Of a DNA stretch of 64,000 nucleotides, positions 1 to 9,261 are shown piece after piece. The notes under the pieces are model-generated. The model was not told where the DNA came from. It was given only the letters and a program-made list of their open reading frames with translations, and searched no databases. Source of the stretch: Oscillospiraceae bacterium (lineage in GTDB: Bacteria; Bacillota; Clostridia; Oscillospirales; Acutalibacteraceae). Positions within the stretch are counted from its first letter, which is position 1. Every line of letters starts with the position of its first letter. Both the position numbers and the translations under genes were made by a program. The stretch is taken from contig DPVM01000011.1 in assembly GCA_003526845.1 (NCBI GenBank), forward strand, positions 35,543 to 99,542. The letters run 5' to 3'.

Positions 1-186
1 GTTGATATTGCAAACGAGTCTGACTATAACTATTTCGGCATTGCCACAAACAGCGGCTCAATGTTCGGAGTTTCGCTTTCAGGCAAAAATCTTACCGTGA
101 ATCAATCGACCACGGCACTTTCCAATGTCGAATACAGAAACTTAAACCTCAAGGGCGTTATGTATGTTTGCATATTTTTCAGATAA
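1..186 (+). CDS. 3' end of an unknown protein (partial)
   Basis: Frame 1 is open from the first base to a TAA at 184-186 and gives 61 residues, beginning VDIANESDYNYFG and ending in a hydrophobic YVCIFF stretch. Ser/Thr/Asn-rich residues precede it, which would fit the end of an extracellular or cell-surface protein, but no family is recognisable from this much sequence. The start lies outside the window. No clear terminator follows; 187-304 is AT-rich and carries only weak promoter-like hexamers (TTGACA at 250, then TAAAAC at 272, spacing 16) ahead of the next gene. Confidence 0.5.
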   Translation, partial: VDIANESDYNYFGIATNSGSMFGVSLSGKNLTVNQSTTALSNVEYRNLNLKGVMYVCIFFR

Positions 187-304
187 TATTTATATCAAAT
201 AGACAGTTTGTTTAAAAATGATTTATATTTTTCTAATATAATGTTGCATTTGACATATATTTAATGTAAAATAAAACTATTAATGTTTTAGGAGGTTCCG
301 TTAA

Positions 305-1645
305 ATGAAAGACGAAACAAAAAGATACGGTGACGAAGCGTATGAAATCGTTAATTATGCGGCGAAAACGGTAGGCTCAAGGCTTCCGGGTTCTGACGGT
401 GAAAAAAAATACGCTGACTACATGGGTGAAAAACTCCGCGAAATCGGTATCGAGCCGAAGCAGGAAGAGTTTTTCGTTTCTCCGCGTTCATCAATCGGCG
501 GCTTGTCATATGCAGGCTGTGTAGGTGTTATTTTGAGCGGCCTTACATACATTGCTCTTCAAATCACATCTCTTTGGATTGGCATGGCGCTTGCATCTGT
601 TTGCGCAGTTATTTGGCTTGTTTTCAGTTGCTTCTTCTACAAAACATGGTTTGATATGTTCTTCCACAGAGAAATTTCTCAAAACACATACGGCGAGCTT
701 GTTCCCGAGGACGGAAAATATGATTACACAATTATTCTCTCCGGTCATACAGACACAAGCTGGACATGGCGCCACTCCGAGCATGCACACAAATATAAGG
801 ACGACAATCCTGCAATGGGTTTGATTGCAACCTATGCAAAAGTTGGCTTCGGTGCAATATGTTTCTTCTTTATGTGCTTAGTTTCAATCTTTATGGCTGT
901 TGTTTATACCGGCGATCTTTGCCACGCAACATGGGCGCAAAACATCATTGATTCAACAGCTTTCAACAATTTCAGAATTGTAATGCATTTTGTTCCGATT
1001 TTAACTGCTATCGGCTCAATGTTTGTTGTTATGTGGGGCGACCCGAATGAGAGAAACGCATCAAGAGGTGCTATGGATAACGCAACAGGCTGTGCACTCA
1101 GCTATGAGGTTATCAAATACTTTAAAGAGCATCCTGACAAGCTCCCAAAGGGCTGCCGTATTGTAGACCTCAATGTCGGCTCCGAGGAAGCAGGCTTACG
1201 CGGCTCAATGGCATTTGCGGATGCTCATAAACACGATGACCTCACAAAAAACGCTTGGAATATCAATATCGACTCTGTTGCCGACGAAGAATATTTCGAG
1301 GTTGTTATCAAGGACGATTGGCAAGGCTGTCGCTTTGATACCGATATGGAAAAAATGTTTAAAGACACATTTAAGGAAATGGGTATCGAAAGTAAGACAA
1401 ACGGTTGTATCCACAACCCGGTCGGCGGCTGTGACTCAACACCTATGACAAAGGCAGGCATCAAATCGGTTACATTTGCCGCTCAAAACCCAATGCTTAC
1501 ATATTATTATCACACATGGCACGATATGCCGGAGCGTTTCAGCGCAGAAACAGTAGGTCAGGGCTTTGATGTAGTTCTCAGTGTAATTGATAAGATTGCC
1601 GCTTTCCAGGAGGAAAAGGGCTTTAACGGACCTCAAAAGAAGTAA
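305..1645 (+). CDS. M28-family zinc aminopeptidase with membrane segments
   Basis: Probable zinc-dependent exopeptidase of the M28 family (446 aa). The metal-site pattern is visible in order: SGHTDTSW (H148), AMDNATG (D258, bridging Asp), GSEEAG (E294/E295, catalytic Glu and ligand), NIDS (D323) and YYHTWHD (H403/H406). Unlike soluble M28 enzymes it carries two pairs of hydrophobic segments, at about residues 66-115 and 178-244, that interrupt the peptidase fold, so it is probably membrane bound. There is no signal peptide. The start is set by AGGAGG 8 bases upstream of the ATG. It is monocistronic and ends at a strong bidirectional terminator shared with the convergent radical SAM gene. The substrate is unknown. 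Confidence 0.85.
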   Translation: MKDETKRYGDEAYEIVNYAAKTVGSRLPGSDGEKKYADYMGEKLREIGIEPKQEEFFVSPRSSIGGLSYAGCVGVILSGLTYIALQITSLWIGMALASVCAVIWLVFSCFFYKTWFDMFFHREISQNTYGELVPEDGKYDYTIILSGHTDTSWTWRHSEHAHKYKDDNPAMGLIATYAKVGFGAICFFFMCLVSIFMAVVYTGDLCHATWAQNIIDSTAFNNFRIVMHFVPILTAIGSMFVVMWGDPNERNASRGAMDNATGCALSYEVIKYFKEHPDKLPKGCRIVDLNVGSEEAGLRGSMAFADAHKHDDLTKNAWNINIDSVADEEYFEVVIKDDWQGCRFDTDMEKMFKDTFKEMGIESKTNGCIHNPVGGCDSTPMTKAGIKSVTFAAQNPMLTYYYHTWHDMPERFSAETVGQGFDVVLSVIDKIAAFQEEKGFNGPQKK

Positions 1646-1675
1646 TTTAATCACATTACAATTACATAAAAAACG

Positions 1676-1708
1676 GCTCCCGTTCATTGATTTGAACGGG
1701 AGCTTTTT
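1676..1708. terminator. Bidirectional intrinsic terminator
   Basis: An 11-bp perfect stem (GCTCCCGTTCA / TGAACGGGAGC, 1676-1703) has a TTTTT run on the plus side and an A run (T run on the minus strand) on the other. It sits between the convergent M28 peptidase and radical SAM genes and can serve both. Confidence 0.9.
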
Positions 1709-1711
1709 GTA

Positions 1712-3130
1712 TTATTCGCTTTTTTGTGCAAATTCCGCCTTGCCCTCGGGGGTGTCGCGATAGTATTGCGTGAATGGGTGAAAACGTTCCTTTTCCTCCC
1801 AAATGCGTTTTGCTGTCGGTGCCCATAATGCCGCATATTCATCGCATTTTGAACACAGTGTTTCAGCCGACTCCGGTGCGGTTAGATTTGTCGATTTTGC
1901 ACCTGTTTTTTTAATAATATTTCTCAAAGCCTGCGGATTTTCAAGCATAGGGCAGGGACGCAACATATTGTCGTTAAACGGCTGACCCTTGTAATACTGC
2001 TTAAACAGCGGCGAGCGCAAGCATTCAAGCACGGACTTTTCGCGAATGTTGGCATCGCTGTAATGAATAAATACGCACGGCTCGGCATCACCCTCACTGT
2101 TGATGTGAAAATAATTTCTGCCGCCTGCTATACATCCGCCGACAAATTCGCCGTCATTTTGAAAATCAACCGTGAAAATCGGCTTGCCGTGATTTTTGTT
2201 GCGCTTATCTCGGATTGCCCTGTAAACATATTCGCGTTGCTCGGGAGTGAGTAAAAGCGATGTGTCGGCATCCGAGCCGATTGGCATATAGTGAAAATAC
2301 CATGCAAATTTTGCGCCGTTTTCAATCTCCATATTATAAAACTCGTCGGAGGTGACAGCTTTGTAGTTTGCACTTGTGTAGCAAACTGAAGTGCCGAAAA
2401 GGCATTTGTGTTTTTTAAGAAGCCTCATAGCCTCGACAACCTTTTCGTAAACACCGTCGCCGCGGCGCATATCGGTTGTTTCGCGAGTGCCCTCGACCGA
2501 GAGTGCAAGTGCAAGATTGCCCGCTTTTTTCATATCTTCGCAAAACTGCTCGTCAACAAGCGTGCCGTTTGTAAAAGCAAGAAAAATGCAATCTCTGTTT
2601 TCGCCGACAAGCGTTAAAATATCTTTTTTTCTTACGAGCGGCTCTCCGCCTGTGAACATAAAGAAATGCGTTCCGAGCGCTTTTGCCTCTGATACAACTT
2701 TTCTCATTTCATCAAGTGAGAGGTTTGATTTGTGACCGTATTCAGCCGCCCAGCAGCCCTTGCATTTGAGGTTGCAAGCCGATGTCGGGTCCATCAAAAT
2801 TACCCACGGAATGTTGCAACCGAGTTTTTCTCTGTTTGAGCGCAGCGTAGATGTGCCGATATATCCGGCGTCTATCGCAAAGGTGAGCGCAATGCTTTTG
2901 AATTGCTCACGGTCAATATCCTCAAGCCCGTTGAAAAGATAATCGTGCCAAATATTGCTTTTGTTTGTGATAATATCAATCGGAGCTGTAAATGTGCTTG
3001 CCGGAAAAATGTTTTTTGCAACAAGTTTTGCAAGTTTCACAAGCTTAAGCATATTAGCCTCGGGGTTTTTATACATATAGTCCACAAGCCTGTTTCCGAG
3101 TCTGTGGAGTGTGCTTGCCTTGAGTTTCAT
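1712..3130 (-). CDS. Radical SAM protein with SPASM-like C-terminus
   Basis: Radical S-adenosylmethionine enzyme (472 aa). The 4Fe-4S motif is CNLKCKGC (C119, C123, C126), followed by FTGGEPL, the usual SAM-binding GGE region. The C-terminal half has spaced cysteines (GGCIAGG, EPCVF, RPCPM, ETLCSKCDEY) typical of a SPASM or twitch domain holding extra Fe-S clusters. The first ~100 residues are an unassigned helical N-terminal extension. It is the last gene of a ddl - DUF1934 - argS - radical SAM run, 18 bp after argS, but that neighbourhood does not reveal its substrate. No small precursor peptide gene is next to it, so peptide maturation is not specially supported. Confidence 0.8.
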   Translation of the reverse strand: MKLKASTLHRLGNRLVDYMYKNPEANMLKLVKLAKLVAKNIFPASTFTAPIDIITNKSNIWHDYLFNGLEDIDREQFKSIALTFAIDAGYIGTSTLRSNREKLGCNIPWVILMDPTSACNLKCKGCWAAEYGHKSNLSLDEMRKVVSEAKALGTHFFMFTGGEPLVRKKDILTLVGENRDCIFLAFTNGTLVDEQFCEDMKKAGNLALALSVEGTRETTDMRRGDGVYEKVVEAMRLLKKHKCLFGTSVCYTSANYKAVTSDEFYNMEIENGAKFAWYFHYMPIGSDADTSLLLTPEQREYVYRAIRDKRNKNHGKPIFTVDFQNDGEFVGGCIAGGRNYFHINSEGDAEPCVFIHYSDANIREKSVLECLRSPLFKQYYKGQPFNDNMLRPCPMLENPQALRNIIKKTGAKSTNLTAPESAETLCSKCDEYAALWAPTAKRIWEEKERFHPFTQYYRDTPEGKAEFAQKSE

Positions 3131-3148
3131 AAGAAGCCTTTCCGCGTG

Positions 3149-4837
3149 TTACATTGATTCCGGTGCGTCAATTTTGAGCATTGTCAAAATATTTTTGATT
3201 GTGCTTTTAACTGCCGTGCAAAGATAAAGTCTTGCGTTCATCAGCTTTTTGTCGTCAACCATAACACGCTGTGCGTTGTAGAATTTGTGGAACAGTGTTG
3301 CAAGCTCAACAACATAGTGGGTGATTTTTGCTGGGTCATATCCCTTTGCAGCCGAAATGATTTCGTCGGTAAGGTTTGCAAGGTGGGATATAAGTTCTCT
3401 CTCCTCGGATGAGTTGAGTGCATTAAGTTCCTCAACGCTCGGAATTGTCATTTCAAAACCCTGTTCCTTTGCCTTGCTAAGAATTGAGCAAATTCTTGCG
3501 TGTGCATACTGAACATAGTATACAGGATTTTCACTGCTCTGTTTTGCCGCAAGTTCAAGGTCAAAATCGAAGTGAGAGTTCGGCTCTCTTAAATTGAAGA
3601 AAAATCTTGCCGCGTCAATCGGCACTTCATCAAGCAATGTGTTGAGCGTGATTGCCTTGCCCGAACGCTTTGAAAGTTTGATTGTTTCGCCGTCGCGTAC
3701 AAGTCTTACCATCTGCATGATTACAATATCAAGTCTGTCTGCGTCAAGACCGAGCGCGGTCAAAGCCGCTTTCATTCTCGGAACATATCCGTGGTGGTCT
3801 GCGCCCAAAACATCAATAGCCTTGTCATATCCTCTTGTTACAAGCTTGTTGTAGTGATATGCAATGTCGGGCACAATGTATGTCGGCAAACCGTTTGCGC
3901 GCACAAGTACAATGTCCTTGTCGTTGCCGAATTCGCTTGCCTTGAACCAAAGCGCACCGTCCTGCTCGTATGTTACGCCCTTTTCTTTGAGCGTGTTGAT
4001 AACCTTTTGAACGGAGCCGTCGTTGTGGAGCGATGATTCTCTGAACCACTTATCATAAACGATTCTGTATTTCTTTAAATCTCTTTCAAGTCCGTCGATG
4101 TTTTTCGGCAACGCATAGCCTACAAGCGCGTCTCTTCGCTCCTTGCTTTCGGTGTCTGCATATTTGTCGCCGTTGATTTTGTAAAATGCCTTTGCGTGCT
4201 CGGTAATGTCTGCACCGTGGTATGCGTCCTCAGGCATTTCGATTTCTTTGCCGCAAAGCTGAAGGTATCTCACCTCAAGCGAGGTCGCAAATTTTTCGAT
4301 TTGGTTGCCTGCGTCGTTGATATAAAATTCTCTTTGAACATAATATCCTGCCGCATCAAGAACGGATGCAAGGCAGTCTCCTATTGCGCCGCCCCTTGCG
4401 TTGCCTATGTGCATAGGTCCCGTCGGGTTTGCCGATACAAACTCAACAAGCATTTTTTTGCCGTTGCCGTAGTCGGACCTGCCGTAGTTTTCACCTTGTT
4501 CAACGGCGTCTAAAACGATTCTTGAATAATAATCGTCCGAAAGATAAAAATTGATAAATCCCGGACCTGCAATTTCGGCTCTGTCGATAAGTGTGCCGTC
4601 AAGGTCGAGCGAATTAACTATTGATTCGGCAATCATTTTCGGCGCTTTGTGATAGCATCTTGCGCCTGCCATTGCAATGTTTGTTGAAAAGTCGCCGTTT
4701 TTCTTGTCCGACGGCTTTTCAATTATGAATGACGGCATATCGCTCTCGGGAAGTTCTCCCTTTGCCGTTGCGCTTTTAACGGCGGCAATGATTATTTCAT
4801 TTAATTTATCCTGTGTTTCTTTTACTAATTTTGACAT
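3149..4837 (-). CDS. argS: Arginyl-tRNA synthetase
   Basis: Class I aminoacyl-tRNA synthetase charging tRNA-Arg in the cytoplasm (562 aa, usual length). The N-terminal ArgRS additional domain (about 1-110) is followed by the catalytic fold with FVSANPTGPMHIGN (HIGH-type motif, H143), and by IKLSKRSGKA in place of KMSKS, as is normal for this family. The C-terminal DALR-type anticodon-binding domain holds YVQYAHARICSIL. The start ATG at 4837 has AGGAG 8 bases upstream and overlaps the end of the DUF1934 gene by 13 bp, so the two are translationally coupled. The DUF1934-argS pairing is also seen in Bacillus subtilis (ywiB-argS). Confidence 0.97.
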   Translation of the reverse strand: MSKLVKETQDKLNEIIIAAVKSATAKGELPESDMPSFIIEKPSDKKNGDFSTNIAMAGARCYHKAPKMIAESIVNSLDLDGTLIDRAEIAGPGFINFYLSDDYYSRIVLDAVEQGENYGRSDYGNGKKMLVEFVSANPTGPMHIGNARGGAIGDCLASVLDAAGYYVQREFYINDAGNQIEKFATSLEVRYLQLCGKEIEMPEDAYHGADITEHAKAFYKINGDKYADTESKERRDALVGYALPKNIDGLERDLKKYRIVYDKWFRESSLHNDGSVQKVINTLKEKGVTYEQDGALWFKASEFGNDKDIVLVRANGLPTYIVPDIAYHYNKLVTRGYDKAIDVLGADHHGYVPRMKAALTALGLDADRLDIVIMQMVRLVRDGETIKLSKRSGKAITLNTLLDEVPIDAARFFFNLREPNSHFDFDLELAAKQSSENPVYYVQYAHARICSILSKAKEQGFEMTIPSVEELNALNSSEERELISHLANLTDEIISAAKGYDPAKITHYVVELATLFHKFYNAQRVMVDDKKLMNARLYLCTAVKSTIKNILTMLKIDAPESM

Positions 4838-5286
4838 TGCTGTTTCTCCTGCTTTTTCTTTTGGTGCTTAAGCTTTACTCTAACCTCGTTTTGTGATGTT
4901 AGCGCACCGTTTACATCTATATCGTAGCAAAAGCGAAATTCGCCTTCGTGGCCGTCATAATCGGTTTCAATACTTCTGCCGTAAACGCCCATGAGCAAAT
5001 CGCCGTATTCCGTGCCGTATTTACAAAGGTTTCGCTTTGCTCTTTCAATAATAAGGCACGAGCTGTAAGGGCCGGAACGCAACATTTCAACATTCTTTTC
5101 GTCCTTTGAAATGCTCAGTTTTGCCGAAATCGGCTTGTGCGGCGGCTCTTGCTGCTCTTTGTATCTTATGATGTATGTATCGTCGGTTTCCTCGAGTGTG
5201 CCGATTGTTGTCAGCTCAATGCTGTCGTCATGGTCGGGTCCGTATATTTGTTTGCCCGTTATTTTAATAAGTGCTTTTTTAGCCAT
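4825..5286 (-). CDS. DUF1934 (YwiB-like) beta-barrel protein
   Basis: A 153-aa protein of the DUF1934/YwiB family, predicted to be a small calycin-like beta barrel. The pattern is alternating hydrophobic strands: KALIKITGKQ, DTYIIRYKE, GEFRFCYDIDVNGALTSQNEVRVKLKH. The strongest support is position: it lies directly upstream of and overlaps argS, as ywiB does in Bacillus subtilis. AGAAGG precedes the start by 6 bases, and it starts 14 bp after ddl. The last dozen residues are Lys/Gln-rich. Molecular function is unknown. Confidence 0.8.
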   Translation of the reverse strand: MAKKALIKITGKQIYGPDHDDSIELTTIGTLEETDDTYIIRYKEQQEPPHKPISAKLSISKDEKNVEMLRSGPYSSCLIIERAKRNLCKYGTEYGDLLMGVYGRSIETDYDGHEGEFRFCYDIDVNGALTSQNEVRVKLKHQKKKQEKQQCQN

Positions 5287-5300
5287 TTTTATACCTTCTG

Positions 5301-6365
5301 CTAAATAATTCCGCCGCGTTCAAACGCAAGGTCAATCCATCTGTCGATAAGCTCGGTGTATGAAACGCCGACAGCCTCAAAAAGTTTTGGATACATACTT
5401 ATCGGTGTCTGACCCGGAATTGTGTTTATCTCGTTGAGTAAAACTCTCTCGTCGCCCTTGGTTACGAAAAAGTCGCATCGGCTCATTCCCTCGCAACCGA
5501 GTGCTTTGTATGCGTTGAGTGCCGCCGTGCGCACCTCGTCGCGCTTTTCCTTGCTTATAAGCGCAGGAATGTGAAGTTCCGATTCGGGGTTATTGTATTT
5601 TGAATCAAAGTCATAAAATTCTGCCGCCGAAACTATTTGACCTACTTCTGCGGCAACAGGCTCGTCATTACCCAAAACAGCACACTCAACCTCGTATCCC
5701 TCGATAAACTCCTCAAGGATTACCTTCTTGTCTTCTTTAAGTGCCGTTTCAACGCCTGCCTTAAGTTCATCTTCGTTGTGAGCTTTGCTTATGCCGACCG
5801 ATGAGCCTGCATTTGCCGGTTTGACGAAAATCGGGAATCCGAGCTTTTCAACTGCCGATTTAATGCATTTTTCGGTATCTTTTCTGTATTCGTATTTTGT
5901 GAATGAACACCATTTTGCCTGGTCGATTCCGAATGCGTCGGCAACTGCATTTGTAACTGCCTTATCCATGCATGAGCCGGACGATGTTGCATCACAGCCG
6001 ACAAACGGAATTTGCGCAAGCTGAAATAAGCCCTGAATTGTGCCGTCCTCGCCGTTCTTGCCGTGCAAAATCGGGAATGCGACATCAATTTTTATTTGTT
6101 CACCGTCTTCGGTTACTATTCCGTGAATTTTCGAGTCGGGGGATATGTATGCTTTTTTGAGTGATTTTGAATCAAGCCATTTGTCCTGCGGCAAAAGTGC
6201 AATGTCATCATTGAATAAATACCATTCTCCGACTTTTGTTATGCCGAGCATATAAATGTTGTATTTGCTTTTGTCTATATTTGACAAAACACCGTTTGCC
6301 GAAATACAGCTTATGTCGTGTTCGGATGATGCTCCGCCGAAAATTACCGCCAAATTTTTCTTCAT
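5301..6365 (-). CDS. ddl: D-alanine--D-alanine ligase
   Basis: ATP-grasp ligase joining two D-alanines for peptidoglycan precursors (354 aa). The N-terminal FGGASSEHDIS loop is typical of Ddl. The central ATP-grasp region has FVKPANAGSSVGISKA and a glutamate-rich ILEEFIEGYEVECAVLG. The C-terminal RVLLNEINTIPGQTPISMYPKL carries the Mg-binding Glu/Asn and the substrate loop. The start ATG has AAGGTGA upstream. It is the first gene of a four-gene leftward operon (ddl - DUF1934 - argS - radical SAM) with its own promoter. I cannot judge D-Ala versus D-Ser/D-Lac preference; there are no van genes here. Confidence 0.96.
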   Translation of the reverse strand: MKKNLAVIFGGASSEHDISCISANGVLSNIDKSKYNIYMLGITKVGEWYLFNDDIALLPQDKWLDSKSLKKAYISPDSKIHGIVTEDGEQIKIDVAFPILHGKNGEDGTIQGLFQLAQIPFVGCDATSSGSCMDKAVTNAVADAFGIDQAKWCSFTKYEYRKDTEKCIKSAVEKLGFPIFVKPANAGSSVGISKAHNEDELKAGVETALKEDKKVILEEFIEGYEVECAVLGNDEPVAAEVGQIVSAAEFYDFDSKYNNPESELHIPALISKEKRDEVRTAALNAYKALGCEGMSRCDFFVTKGDERVLLNEINTIPGQTPISMYPKLFEAVGVSYTELIDRWIDLAFERGGII

Positions 6366-6405
6366 TATATATTCACCTTGGTTTTAGTTTAATATTTTGC
6401 ATTAT

Positions 6406-6434
6406 ATTTTAGCATATTAATTTTTTAATATCAA
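6406..6434 (-). promoter_or_regulatory. Sigma-A promoter of the ddl operon
   Basis: On the minus strand: TTGATA (6434-6429), a 17-bp spacer, then TAAAAT (6411-6406), about 40 bp before the ddl start codon. Confidence 0.6.
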
Positions 6435-6500
6435 TATACAATTATAACTTATTTTATATCTTTGCATTATCCATTTATATGTAAATTTCACATTCGTAAT

Positions 6501-6529
6501 TTGACCTGTCAACCGTAAAGTGGTATAAT
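6501..6529 (+). promoter_or_regulatory. Sigma-A promoter of the FN3 secreted protein gene
   Basis: TTGACC (6501-6506), a 17-bp spacer and TATAAT (6524-6529), 53 bp before the ATG at 6583. It diverges from the ddl promoter. Confidence 0.75.
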
Positions 6530-6582
6530 ATCATTTAATTTTTGATGAATACAAAAGACAATTCGTCTTTGGAGATAAATAT

Positions 6583-8868
6583 ATGAAAAAATTAACCTCA
6601 CTTATTCTTGCGGTGATAATGCTTTTTTCGGCACTTTCCGTGCAGTCTGCGGCGTATGCGTCGGGCAGGAAGTTTGCACTTGACAAACTTCAAACAATTC
6701 AAAAGACAAAGGGTTATATTCCAAAGCAAACAGCTGCCGTCACAGGCAATTGCTACGGCTTTGTTTCCTCCGTGTGCGGCAAACTCTACGGCGTTCAGTA
6801 TAACGGCGAGGGGCTTTACAATTCGTATAAGTGCCGCCACTCAAGCGGAAACTACAAAACGGTTTCGACATATACAAACAAAAACAGCACTATTACGCGC
6901 TCCGATGCCGACAAAATCATCAGTTTTTTTGTTGATAATGCAGTTACGGGTGATATAGTCCATTTCGGCGCACTTCAAAAAACAAATTCACACACCTTTA
7001 TGGTGCAAAGTGTCGATAACGAAAAAATGGTTATCTACCATTCAAACTACGCCTCAAAAGGCAACACCTCAAACACATGCCATTTTGATACGATTTATTG
7101 GGATTCTTTCAGGTCGTCGCCGACAAAAAGTGCCACAGCCTCAAATGGTGATTATTCGCTCAACGCAATGTTTTATGCCAAAATGAGCGGCGGTCTCGGC
7201 ATAACGATTAACAGATATACAAAGTATGAAAGCAAATTCTATCTTTTAAAGGTCACTGTTCCGTCTGTTGACTGCATCAATGCCTCAACAACCTCGCTCA
7301 AGCTCCAATGGAGCGAAATCAGCGGTGCGTCGAAATATCAAATTCAGTATAAAAAATCGACTGATTCATCATTTGCGAACGCCTCGACGGGCTGCACTTC
7401 AACTTCGTTTGCAATTAAAAATCTCACGCCCGGCGTTACATACGATTTTAAGGTCCGCGCAAATATCGGCGGCAAATGGATGGATTACAGCGATGTCGAA
7501 AGCAAAAAAGTTGTGCCTCCTGCCGTGTCGGGGGTCAAGTTTTCAACAACTGCCGACGGCTTAAAACTGTCTTGGTCAAGCCTCAACGATTTTACGGGCA
7601 TTAAGGTGCTTAGGAGCAATTCTCAGTCAGGTACATATTCGCAAATCGCACAGTTTGCCCCCGCTTCATCATATGTCGACACAAATGTTGAATACGGCAA
7701 AACATATTACTACAAAATCATTCGCTATTACGGCGATGACGGCATATCGTCAACCTCCGCCGTTAGTTCGGGTGCGTACAAGCTCACCGCTCCGTCGGTG
7801 TCGGCTGTCAGAAACGATTCGCGCACAATCACTTTTACCGTCAAAGGTAACAGCTCCGCTAAATCTTATGTTTACAGCGTGTCCGATTCGCACAGCAATC
7901 CGATTGTTGACGAAACGGAGAACGATTCAAACACCGTTCAAATCGAAAATCTTGCCGTAGGCGAGATTTATACGCTCAACATTGCCGAAAAATCAAATGT
8001 CGGCACAGGCGATTTTGCAACCAAATCTATCAAGGCAGGCTCGACTGCGATTAAAAATGTCAAGGCAAACGCAGTTTCAAACGGCGTTCAGGTTAAATAT
8101 GACACTCAGTTTGACGCCTCGGGATATTATGTTTATCGCAGTGAAAGCGCGTCATCGTGCTATAAGCGAATCGGCGATGTTCAAAATGCACAGCAGGGCA
8201 CATTTACCGACAAATCGGTGAAATATAATAAGCAGTATTATTATAAGGTCAGCGCGTATATTATCCGAAACGATGTTAAAAACGAGGGCGAAATTTCGCT
8301 TGCCTCGTCGGGAGTCAAAAATTCTCTTTCAGCACCGAAAATTACCGCCGCATCGAGAGTTAACTCCTCGTCAATCAAGGTTTCGTGGTCGCGCGTGGCA
8401 AACGCACAAAAATATACACTTGTCTATAAGGCTGACGGTGGCAAATGGAAAAGATATTCCTCGACAACAGGGACAAGCGTAACCGTAAAAAAACTTTCGG
8501 TCGGAACAAAGTATCATTTCAAGGTCTATGCCTCAAACAGCATCGGCTCAAGCTCATATTCCGCCGAAAAAACGCAAACCGCTTTGCCTGCGGCTCCAGC
8601 AAGACCGTCACTCAAAAAACAAAGAGGCTCAATTAAGGTTTCGTGGAAAAAAAGTTCGGACGCATCGGGCTACAAAGTTTACCGTGCTACATCAAAAAAC
8701 GGGTCATATAAGCTTGTCAGATCAATAAACGGCAAAAACACAACCTCGTTCACCGACAGATTGGTTAAGAAAAACAAAACATATTACTATAAGATTCGCG
8801 TATTTACCACGAAGAACAAAAAGTCGCACAATTCGTCAAAATCGGCTTATTCCTCGTTAAAATACTGA
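6583..8868 (+). CDS. Secreted cysteine-peptidase-like protein with about six FN3 repeats
   Basis: 761 aa, exported: a Lys-start signal peptide (residues 1-27, ending SAAYAS). Residues 45-205 resemble an NlpC/P60- or CHAP-type papain-fold domain: GNCYGF (candidate nucleophile C57), GDIVHFG, NSHTFMVQS (candidate His H137) and YHSNY. This assignment is by pattern only. From about 225 to the end there are roughly six ~90-residue fibronectin type III repeats (W-S...Y.I.Y..., T.Y.FKV.A, TYYYKI). There is no LPXTG anchor, transmembrane tail or SLH domain; the Lys/Ser-rich C-terminus could bind the wall electrostatically. A likely role is wall hydrolysis or surface binding. It has its own promoter and no operon partner. 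Confidence 0.7.
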   Translation: MKKLTSLILAVIMLFSALSVQSAAYASGRKFALDKLQTIQKTKGYIPKQTAAVTGNCYGFVSSVCGKLYGVQYNGEGLYNSYKCRHSSGNYKTVSTYTNKNSTITRSDADKIISFFVDNAVTGDIVHFGALQKTNSHTFMVQSVDNEKMVIYHSNYASKGNTSNTCHFDTIYWDSFRSSPTKSATASNGDYSLNAMFYAKMSGGLGITINRYTKYESKFYLLKVTVPSVDCINASTTSLKLQWSEISGASKYQIQYKKSTDSSFANASTGCTSTSFAIKNLTPGVTYDFKVRANIGGKWMDYSDVESKKVVPPAVSGVKFSTTADGLKLSWSSLNDFTGIKVLRSNSQSGTYSQIAQFAPASSYVDTNVEYGKTYYYKIIRYYGDDGISSTSAVSSGAYKLTAPSVSAVRNDSRTITFTVKGNSSAKSYVYSVSDSHSNPIVDETENDSNTVQIENLAVGEIYTLNIAEKSNVGTGDFATKSIKAGSTAIKNVKANAVSNGVQVKYDTQFDASGYYVYRSESASSCYKRIGDVQNAQQGTFTDKSVKYNKQYYYKVSAYIIRNDVKNEGEISLASSGVKNSLSAPKITAASRVNSSSIKVSWSRVANAQKYTLVYKADGGKWKRYSSTTGTSVTVKKLSVGTKYHFKVYASNSIGSSSYSAEKTQTALPAAPARPSLKKQRGSIKVSWKKSSDASGYKVYRATSKNGSYKLVRSINGKNTTSFTDRLVKKNKTYYYKIRVFTTKNKKSHNSSKSAYSSLKY

Positions 8869-8947
8869 AAAAATTTATTATAATTCGGCTTTGATTTGCG
8901 AATTTTTATAACAAATCACTAAATTTTTACATTATTCGATAAAATGC

Positions 8948-8976
8948 TTGACAATGGTTTGATTTTCTTATATAAT
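8948..8976 (+). promoter_or_regulatory. Consensus promoter of rpsU
   Basis: Perfect TTGACA (8948-8953), 17-bp spacer and perfect TATAAT (8971-8976), as expected for a strongly expressed ribosomal protein gene. The region 8869-8947 between the two genes holds no evident gene. Confidence 0.9.
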
Positions 8977-9036
8977 CACTACCGATATAAATTTTAAGTA
9001 TCAAATAACCCCCGATGGTCGGAGGGAGGGAATATC

Positions 9037-9213
9037 GTGAGCCAGGTAAAAGTTAAGGAAAATGAATCTCTTGACAGCGCACTCAGAAGATTTAAGCGCC
9101 AGACTTCTCGTGATGGTATCATCCAAGAAGTAAGAAAGAGAGAGCATTACGAAAAGCCTTCGGTAGCTCGTAAAAAGAAGAGCGAGGCTGCTCGCAAAAG
9201 AAAGTATAAGTAA
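9037..9213 (+). CDS. rpsU: 30S ribosomal protein S21
   Basis: Small-subunit ribosomal protein S21, 58 aa, its normal length. The protein starts MSQVKVKENESLDSALRRFK and ends in a highly basic KKKSEAARKRKYK tail. The start codon is GTG, set by a very strong GGAGGGAGGG 6 bases upstream and by the family's N-terminus. It has its own consensus promoter and a small terminator behind it. Confidence 0.95.
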   Translation: MSQVKVKENESLDSALRRFKRQTSRDGIIQEVRKREHYEKPSVARKKKSEAARKRKYK

Positions 9214-9220
9214 GCAATTA

Positions 9221-9245
9221 GGAGCGAAATTTATCGCTCCTTTTG
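9221..9245 (+). terminator. Terminator after rpsU
   Basis: Stem GGAGCGA (9221-9227) / TCGCTCC (9234-9240), then TTTT. Short and close to the aroQ ribosome binding site, so some read-through into aroQ-efp is likely. Confidence 0.7.
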
Positions 9246-9261
9246 TTATTTTGGTGGTTTT

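Noticed and set aside
1712..3130. Radical SAM/SPASM protein as part of a modified-peptide (RiPP) system
   Set aside because: No short precursor gene, transporter or peptidase with matching orientation was found; it sits at the end of a housekeeping operon.
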